Made by a program: the position numbers and the translations under genes | Assembly: GCA_020091685.1 (NCBI GenBank) | Contig: CM034607.1 | Span: 7,623,465 to 7,687,464 of the forward strand | From: Lutjanus erythropterus | Taxonomy: Eukaryota; Chordata; Actinopteri; Lutjaniformes; Lutjanidae | Length of the DNA stretch: 64,000 bases | Direction: 5' to 3' | Shown here: in pieces, positions 15,401 through 24,400 of the stretch | Layout of the letters: every line of letters begins with the position of its first letter | Position numbering within the stretch: position 1 is the first letter of the stretch | Notes under the pieces: model-generated | The model's input: the letters and a program-made list of their open reading frames with translations, nothing else | The model's database searches: none | Told to the model about the DNA's origin: nothing

Positions 15401-18400
15401 AACACAAAATGACAACATGAAACGCTTGTCCTTGAAAATCCCTTAAAGTCTCTTGTAAGTTTCTTAAGGTTCCTTTTCCATCTGTTTGGGTTTCAGACAT
15501 GAGTTTAACTTGAATGAAAACTGGCATGACGTCATGAGACGTTCACTTTGCGTTGTCACACACTGAACTTGACCGCAGGTGCACCGCAAACAGGGAAAAT
15601 TAATTCCAGACAAGAAACGTACAATATAAACAATGAAGCAGAGCATATGCGCTTACAACATTTTTAGTAAATGATATTTTTTACCTCTTACACATCAGAT
15701 TTAAATACATACATTTTTAACCTTGCATTAAATTATTTACTTATTTATTAACTTATTTAAGACATTAAATGTCCTCACTTTTGAATTATTCATCAGTGTA
15801 TTATGAACACACAATTTATCTAACAGCACTTACAAAAGAAATGGATAGAATTACATAATAAATAAATTAATATGCAATTAAATGCACCAAGAATAATATT
15901 GAAAGTAAATATAGGCATTGATTAATTTATCAAATGTGACAGAAATTAATATTTCTGTATTTACTGAACTTTTACATCTTATTTATTAATTCATTCATTT
16001 TTACATTTATTTATGTACTATTTTTCATTTGCATATGTATAATTGATTAATAGGTGAAAGGTTGATTCCAGTGACACACTTTAAATAAAATGACCATGCT
16101 TATTTGCACAGAGAAAATCCAGAAATTAGGACATAAATAAGTCAGAGGAAATAAATAGGGGATGAAATGCAAAGGGAAATAAAAATTAAAATTGCAGTTC
16201 AGTGGGAAAGTAAATAAATAGGGTAATTAACATGCATTTAAAATAAAAACAGAAATATCAATTTGTCACATTTTGTAAATTAAATAATGTCTGCATTTAC
16301 TTTTAATATTAATTTTGGGGGGATTTAGCGGCATATGATGTCATTTATTGAGTCATTTATTTATTTATTATTTATTTATTTTATCATTTATTTAGAATTC
16401 TGGCAGTTTCGAACCTCCAAAGTGCAAAAAGTTATTTAATGCCTTGAAGCCTGTTTTTACCACTGATTATTGTACACTTCAGGCCCGTCCTTGACAAAAC
16501 AGTTTCTACTGGGGCGTCCTGGTCCATGTAGCAGAGTGGTTAAGATGCATGTCACATATCCAAAGGTTTGATTCTACCCAGTTTGCTCTTCAGTCTCTAA
16601 CATAAAGACAAACTGCTTCAAATACTGTTATTTTAAACTATATTGTGAGAGCATTCTGTATCAAAAAAAGTCTAATTTGAATATATTCATCATATAATAA
16701 TGATGCATATAAATGTAATCTAAATGGTCACAAATCGTCCCGACTCTGTCTGTACATGGTACTCCGCTGACTTTACACATCAGAGGTGTTGGGGAGTAGT
16801 CTACTGCTGTGTATGTGAAAAAAAGAGAGCTGTGTGAAGTTTGGTAAATGTCCTCAAGTGATCTCACTTGAATCAGCGTCAGTTGGGTCTGAAGGCTACA
16901 AGTTGAAAAGTGAAAAATCTGAGGGTGGAGGTGGACAGAAATGACCTCAGCAGACCTCTGCAGCCCGCTCCTCATCTCTGCTCGAGTCCACAGCTGCTAC
17001 CAGAATAACACAGCTATGATTGAACTGTCACAGTTAGAGTTGCATTGTGGGCAAGAGGGCCATTTCTTCCTATATGCCAACTGTGAGGTTCCATAGGGCC
17101 CCAGAAGCCATCGGAGTAATGTAGAGATCAGCAGGGAAGCTCTGTCACAGGACATGTCACTATTTCTATTCATTCCCATGAACACACAACTTGAGATGTT
17201 AAGATTTTTCTAGGATCTTATGTTAAATGCCTGTCACTGGACCATCTTAGCGGGTTTAGAATACCCCCACCATAGTTTTACAAAGTAAGAGCCCCCACAT
17301 AACTTGCTAGAAAGCTAGAAACCGCCCTGGTAGGTAATGTAGGTGGCATTTTTGTTTGTTACAGGGAACAAAAAGGAAGATAATTCTGGTTTTGCTACAT
17401 CGTTTTGATCCCTTTTTAAAACCTGTCCATTGTGAATCTGACAGTATAATGGGAGTGTGATGTTGAATCTGTCAAGTACTCTTTTAAGAAAAGGGAGAGT
17501 TTTGTCTGTCTAATCTATAGCGGTGAAAAGCGGACACAAAGACTTCAGAGATAAGATGACAAGACAGTTGGACTTCAAGACAAGTCAACAAGAGGAACAT
17601 TGATGTTTCCATTTCCATGTGCATCCTGAGTAGCGAGATGAGCCTCATGAATTTTCACCCAGAATTCTATCAAAACTCTCATTTATAACTGCCAATGCAG
17701 ACTCCATAATTTTCAACCAGGGAAGAGGAAGAAAAAAAGCACAGAAAAAAACAAAAGACCTCGCACAAAACAAAATATGACCCCAAATGACGGAGTTGCA
17801 GATTTGCTCAGTGTTAATGTCATCACAAGAGTTCTGCAATTTTTACTGATCATGGCAGATTCACATGATGTAAGCTCACAGATGACATCCACATTTATTA
17901 AAAATTACTCCCCAGGTATGCAAATAGGTCGTATGTCAGCACTGGCCCTGCAAGGTTGCATTGTGGGTAGTGTTGTTGGCAAGTTTTACATTTTTATTTT
18001 GCACAAGGGATTAAAAAGAAGATATTTCTGGTTTTGCCGCGTCAATTTCGATCCCTTTTTAAAAACTGTCCATTGTGTGCCTGACAATGTTAGAGGAGTG
18101 CAATTATGAATCTGTCAAGTTGTCTTTTTTTTTTTTTAAGAAAAAGGAGAGTTGAGTCTGTGTCTGCTTTTTAACCACTGTGGATTAGACAAAGACTCGG
18201 CAGACTGGATGAGAAGACGGTTGACCTTGTTCAAGATGAGGCATAAAGTTAGCAACAGGCATGTGACTGGGTCAAGGAGTCTAGGGAAGGAAACCAAATG
18301 GAGGCACCTAGCGAGGATGTGAAGAAGGAAAGAATCTGGGTAAATCTGGTCTCAATGGCTGCCTTCACATATTCACAGACTGGATTTACTGTATGGTCCT

Positions 18401-21400
18401 AATAAGTCTCCAGTGTTTCAGGACTGCTCTACCTTGAAATCCGTTTCCTCTGTGGACATTCTAGGCTCTAATGCACACTTTACTTCTATGATAATGAGTT
18501 TCCTTGTTTTAACTGGCCACAATTTATAATATACTAATGTTAGAAACTGAGATCAAATCCCTCAGAAGAGTAGAGAAAGCTTACATACATCAGCACACCT
18601 TGTGTTCATTTCTTTGTTCCACAAAGTCATGATCATGTTAATCATTTTTAAGCTACTTTTGAAATACGAGCCGTGTATTTACTGCTCATGTTCAGGTAAC
18701 GTGTCATTTCAAGGCACCGTCCCAGTCCTCATAAAGCTTTCTGAGCTCTTGTACTCTCTGTACTCTCACAGTTATCGCTGAGCACACAGATGAGGTTAAT
18801 TAAAGTCTCTGAGGGTTCAGTGATTACACAGTTTATAGGGTGACACTGAGGCCCAGGGGCGGACTCAGGCTGCCTGAGGGGCAGGGGGCTCACCACCGAC
18901 TCACCATCCATTTATGTTGAAATAGTTCCTAAACATAGTTAAGATCAAAATAGTTTTATTATGTGTTTTATTGGCAATAATTACTACACCTATGTAATGG
19001 AAAAAGAGAACTATTTACTGTTTAAAGTGTAAGTTCATCCCCAGGTCTGAGCCTAACAACAGCATCATTTTAAAAATGCTAAAATAATAATAGTGACAGA
19101 CTTTTAAAATATAAATTTAATGATGTAAATAGTTCCCAAATGGTCACTTGGGCCTGCGATTTTCAGGATAATTTGAGGTAAGATACAACTTTATTGATGC
19201 AAAAAAAACAGTAACATAAGAAAGACAATAGAGTAATAAATACAATGTATAATATAAGAAGTAAATACAAGCATTGTTTTGTTTCATCACAATAGTACCT
19301 CTTCACTGTAAAGACAAAGAAAAAACTCAACAGATTTTTGAACCAAACCCAAACTCAAACTTTTATGTTTTGGAAAAGTTTTTACCAACTACTAATATCT
19401 TGTTGAGAAAATTTACTGTTCTTCTTTATCTCTTTTTGTATTTTAAAAATTTACTGAGTAAATTAATTGAAGTGAAAGTGAAAAATGGTCAATAAATTTA
19501 TTTTCAATTGCAACCATTTAATTTTCAAGCATCTGTAGGAATAGTAAATTATTTCAACAAAATATTACAGGTATGCAAAACTTTTTGTTTATTTCAAAAA
19601 TCTAGTGAAGGCAGCTGTCACGAAATTTTGAGTTACCAGCTTTTGTTTTTTTCAGTGTTCACCCACTTTGAGGCAGATAAAGGCCTACTTTTCTAACATG
19701 TAGGGCACCTGAGAGCAGAGGTTCTCAAGATTTTGTCATTTCAAGCTCACTTCTGATTGTTAAAAAAATCTCCACCTTTCCAATTAAAGGAGAAAACAAT
19801 AATAATCCTTTATGAATCCAATTAATATATTCAGCATCATATTGTCTCACCACAAGCTTTGGAGCTTATTTCCTTTCAAAAATTGATTGATTTTTTGTGT
19901 CACAACATCCAAGGGAACGTTAGCTAGTCAGCAGTACCACTGCCTCTGTGGCCCACTAGATGGCGCTCAGTGGAGGGTCATTGGTTGAGAATGGCTGCCT
20001 TAGAGGGCATTTGATCATGATTTCTCGAAGAAGAGGAAGCACATAGAGGTCATCTTGACAGATATAATACTGTATGTCATGGAGATCAGATGTAGTAGAT
20101 CAAGATAGTGAGATCTTGTGAGACCTGTGTGTGAGGAGAATTTGTAATTTGGCTGGTTGGTATCATCCACAGCGATGTGTTTTGGACAGAAATAGATTCG
20201 GATGCACACTACTGGTCCGTGGGCTGCAGGACGGTTTCTTGGGAGGAGGAGTAACTGTTGCTAACTGGAGGGCAGACGATGTGCAGCCAGCTATCAGAGA
20301 CGAGCTGATGATATCAGTCAGCAGAGGGAGCAGATCATCAGAAATAGCCTGCAGGAGGGAGGAGGGCAGGAACCAGACGCAGGAAGGTTAGAGGAGGAGA
20401 TGGAGTGTGATTTCAGCGGAGGTATTTCGAGGCAGCATCAGATATTGCCAAAAATGTTATCAGATGGCCAAATTTGCCACACAGAGAAAGAAGGGTGTAG
20501 TGAGTGGAACGGAGCAGAGACGATAGTGTATCCATCCAAGAATTTTTGAAAAAGTGAAAAAAAATGAACCATTCCCTCTTTTCTGTGAGCATTAATACAT
20601 TCCTTCACTCTGTGGCTGCTATACCCAGCTTGTCTTCAGGCCCACATGTCCCCTGTAAATATGAATTTTAATCTCTTCAAGCTGGCATGTCCCACCGCAA
20701 GATTGGTTTATGAGATTTTTATCCACAGCACTGCTGCATGCTGATAAGAACTGCAGCTAAATGTTAATCTTGCTGAATCCTCAGTAATGAGCGAGGCTTT
20801 TAGAACACAAGTACAGTACGCCACGTGTGTGCCATGTGATGGACGGCCATGTCTCTGCTGTCACACAGGGTCTCAGGGGAGACAAGGGAGAACCGGGCAA
20901 CCCAGGATTACCAGGCTTTAGCGGGCCTAAAGGTCCTGCGGTGAGTGCTGCATTCGACATATTTTGATTAAAAGATTACTTGCAGCTCATGGATGTCACC
21001 AGCTACGGATGATGCTTTAAACTTTTGTCTGGATTTGCAGGGTCCGCCTGGTCCAGTTGGCCCAGAGGGAAAGCAGGTAAGCTCTTGACCAGATCACTGA
21101 TGACTGACATGATATCAAATAAACAGATTTCTTTCTCACATCCACTGTTTTTTTTTTTTTTTTTTTTTAGGGAATGCCAGGAAGAGTTGGTGATCGTGGC
21201 AACAAGGGAGATAAGGTGAGTGCTGGAGACAGTGTTTCCCCTGCAGTTATTTAGGCTGGTTCAACAGCAGGATATACAGTATTAGCACCGAGTTTTTGTT
21301 TTGTTTTTGCAAGTTACTTCATTTATGATAAATGAAGTAATTCATTCTGCCCAGCAGGCAACTTTATGGTCTTAGCAACATAGCTGCTAGGTGCTAGTCA

Positions 21401-24400
21401 GAGTTTCCTGCAGTTCCTGCATTTTGACCAGTTCTTTTTCGCCCGTGGCTATATTGTTACCTCAAAGGCTTGTCTATCAAGTTCATTTACATGCAGTGGC
21501 AACACAAAGATTACAGAGCAGAACTGACTGGCTTCAGTAGACCAGCAAAGCTAATGCAGCACGTGTCAACATGAAAAACAGTTACCAGCATCAAGCCTAT
21601 ATTAACTTGTTATTTAGTTGCTTCAAAGGAGACTTAAAGGAAAGCTCTGTAATATATGTACTGTAATAAATCATAAGTTAACCACGATGTGTCATCAGAG
21701 ATTAAGGAAACATGTTAAGAGTTGAAATACTCACTTCACTTGAGCGCTACAGCCACAGTATTCCCCTTAGAAATTACCATTCCAGACTGGAATAACTTTT
21801 TATAGATTCAGACATTTTTTAAAATGTTTGTTGTAGTTTTCTATAGCAGTAGCCCTGAGAATTCAATGCAAAGACACTTAAGAAAATGCATTAAATCTAA
21901 AGAAACCACAAGAAAATTAGGAAACAACTTGATTGTACAAGCACAGCATTTAGAAAAAAAAAACATGAAGTGAGAAAAAACAAGAAAATACAGAAACAGT
22001 TCAAGAAAAGAGAAGACTACCAAATACAGAAAGAGACACTGTATTGTAATGCTTTTATTAGATAGCAATAATGGAGAGATGATGGGAACCGAGGGAGACC
22101 ATCGCAGTTTAAGTTCAGTGTCATAAACCCTACGCCACAGGGGTGCCGTAATATTTCTCATTTCTCTTCAGTCCAGGTAATCCAGGTGATTGTTGTCTGC
22201 ACAGTGCATCACAGGACCTGTCAGTAACAGCTGTAGCAGTACTTAATGATGTAGATTTCCCAAAATGTAAAAAAATAAATAAATAAATACCACAGACTTT
22301 AAACACAGGATAGTTTTCACTTCAAAAAGACATTCATCAAGCTCTGCCATCAACAGCCTTTTCTCAGTTTTCACCAGATTTTTTTTGGGCAGTGCAGCAT
22401 GAAGCTTGACTGATGTGTTATTTTGACATGTTGATCTGATACTGAATCCTGCTGGCTCGCCAGTTTGACAGTCACCAGTCAAATGAGCTGAAGTTTCCAA
22501 CTCAAAATGACAAAAAGAGCTTTTCACATTTATGTCAATAGCTTTTTCATTTGTCTAGAGACATTTCAGACCAGCTTTGATTTACTGTGGTCCTCCTTTC
22601 ATTATATACACATATATAAACCCCAAAACAGATAAAGAAGCAATCTAGATGATTTCTCATGTGTGTGGTATAAATTCAAAAAGAAATATACATACATACA
22701 TTTGACATAAATGGATCCTGATACATGAAAGAGAGTGTAGGGAAGCAACTCTACTTCCCTTAAGGCTTTCCTCACCGTCCAGTGATCCAGCTTTGATCCT
22801 GTAAATTTAAATTTGCTGTCATCTAATCCAGGGAGACCCAGGCATGAAGGGAGATAAAGGACATTCAGGAGAACCAGGCATGCCTGGAAATCCTGGACCC
22901 CCAGGCAGAAAGGGCCACACAGGGATGATGGGTATGTCAGGACCACCAGGAGAAATGGGACCTCCTGGGCCACAAGGACCTTCAGGGAACCCCGGTGTCC
23001 CAGGCCAAAGGGTGAGTCATATTCCTGATTTAAGTTTAATGAAGCTTAATTAGATTTTGAGACATTGTTCATGTCACAGTCACATGCACCCAGCTGGTTT
23101 AAATGTAGGTATTAATAATTGAGTTACTCATTAACGTCTTTGTTGTCTCAGGGAGAGTCAGTATCACTGGAGCAGATGAGACGGCTCATCCAGGAGGAGC
23201 TGGCTAAACAGTTAGATGGTGAGGAGACTATTTGTTTTTGGCTCCCATTTCGCCTGAAGAGCTCAGTGAAAAATTTGCCTCATTTGGGCTCATTTAGTGT
23301 TGCCTTCAAGGGACAGTTCACCCCAATATTAAAAATACAAATCCATCTAAATAATTTGGTGTGAGCTGTAGAGTTTTGGGAGATATCAGCCACAGAGATG
23401 TCTGCCTTCTCTCACAATATAATTGTGATGCTCAAAGTGCCAAAAACTACACTCGAAAAAAAATTCAAAACCAGTGTCTTTTTGGGAAATCATGATCCGG
23501 TTGCTCAAGATGATCCACAGACCTTGTTGTGAGCAGTTTCATTTATGAATTATTTTCTTTCTAGTAGAAAGAAAGTAGTTCTGATAGTCTACCGTAGAAA
23601 GAAAATAGTTCCTACACAAAACTGCTCACAACAAGGTCAGTGGATTATCTTGAGTAACTGGATCATTTGTCCTGGAAAGAGACACTGGTGTTCAAGTTTT
23701 CAACTGTGGCTTTGGTGCCATTTAGTCCCATTATATTGGAGAAAAGGCAGACATCTGTACAGCTGGTAAAACTCTGCAACTCTACATCAGGATGAACTAG
23801 CACTACAGACCAGAGGAAAAATATTTGGGGTGAACTGTCCCTTTAATAGAGTTCTGTGACATTTAATTCACTTTTCCTTTCTGTTTAGCCAAACTGGCTT
23901 ACCTCATGGCTCAGATGCAGCCAGCCCATGTGAAGAGCACAGTGGGCCGTCCAGGACCTCCAGGACCTCCTGGTAAGGACGGCAGCACTGGAAGACCTGG
24001 CCCACCTGGAGAGCCCGGCATGCCTGGACAGAATGGAGGAGAAGGACCCAGAGGACCACTGGGCCCTAAAGGTAGGACAAAGACTCATAGATTGTGTGTT
24101 TGTTCTCTTTAAAGGCTTTTGTTGCTTCACTATTTCCACGGTGTTTACTTCTTTCCAATCTCCAAACCCATCTGCTATCGTCTGACAAGTATTAAACATC
24201 TGGGGCCAACAGCTAATGTTTCGGGGCTTCTGGTGGAGCCAGCGGACGTCCAGATAACAGATATCTGAGCCAAGACTTCCTCTTCTTTCATGCACCGGTT
24301 GTTGTTTACAGTCTGATTAGCAACTTGAGACATAAGACTGTAGCTGGAGGCTGATCTCTGTAACACCTGAGCAGCCAAGGCGTTCATTTTGACTGTTTTC

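Larger units (their letters stand above)
14084..20868 (+). other. Intron, 6.8 kb, the longest in this gene
   Basis: No exon found. From left to right: a MITE (14212-14443), a GC-rich stretch (14630-14830), an AT-rich ttattta/aaataaat field (15690-16400), a SINE fragment (16505-16615), a duplicated block (17330-17580 and 17966-18225) and a hAT element (19716-19997). The remaining sequence shows nothing I recognise. Confidence 0.7.

Noticed and set aside
20131..20391. 86-codon plus-strand frame with several Gly and Arg
   Set aside because: No Gly-X-Y pattern and no similarity I can name; probably chance.
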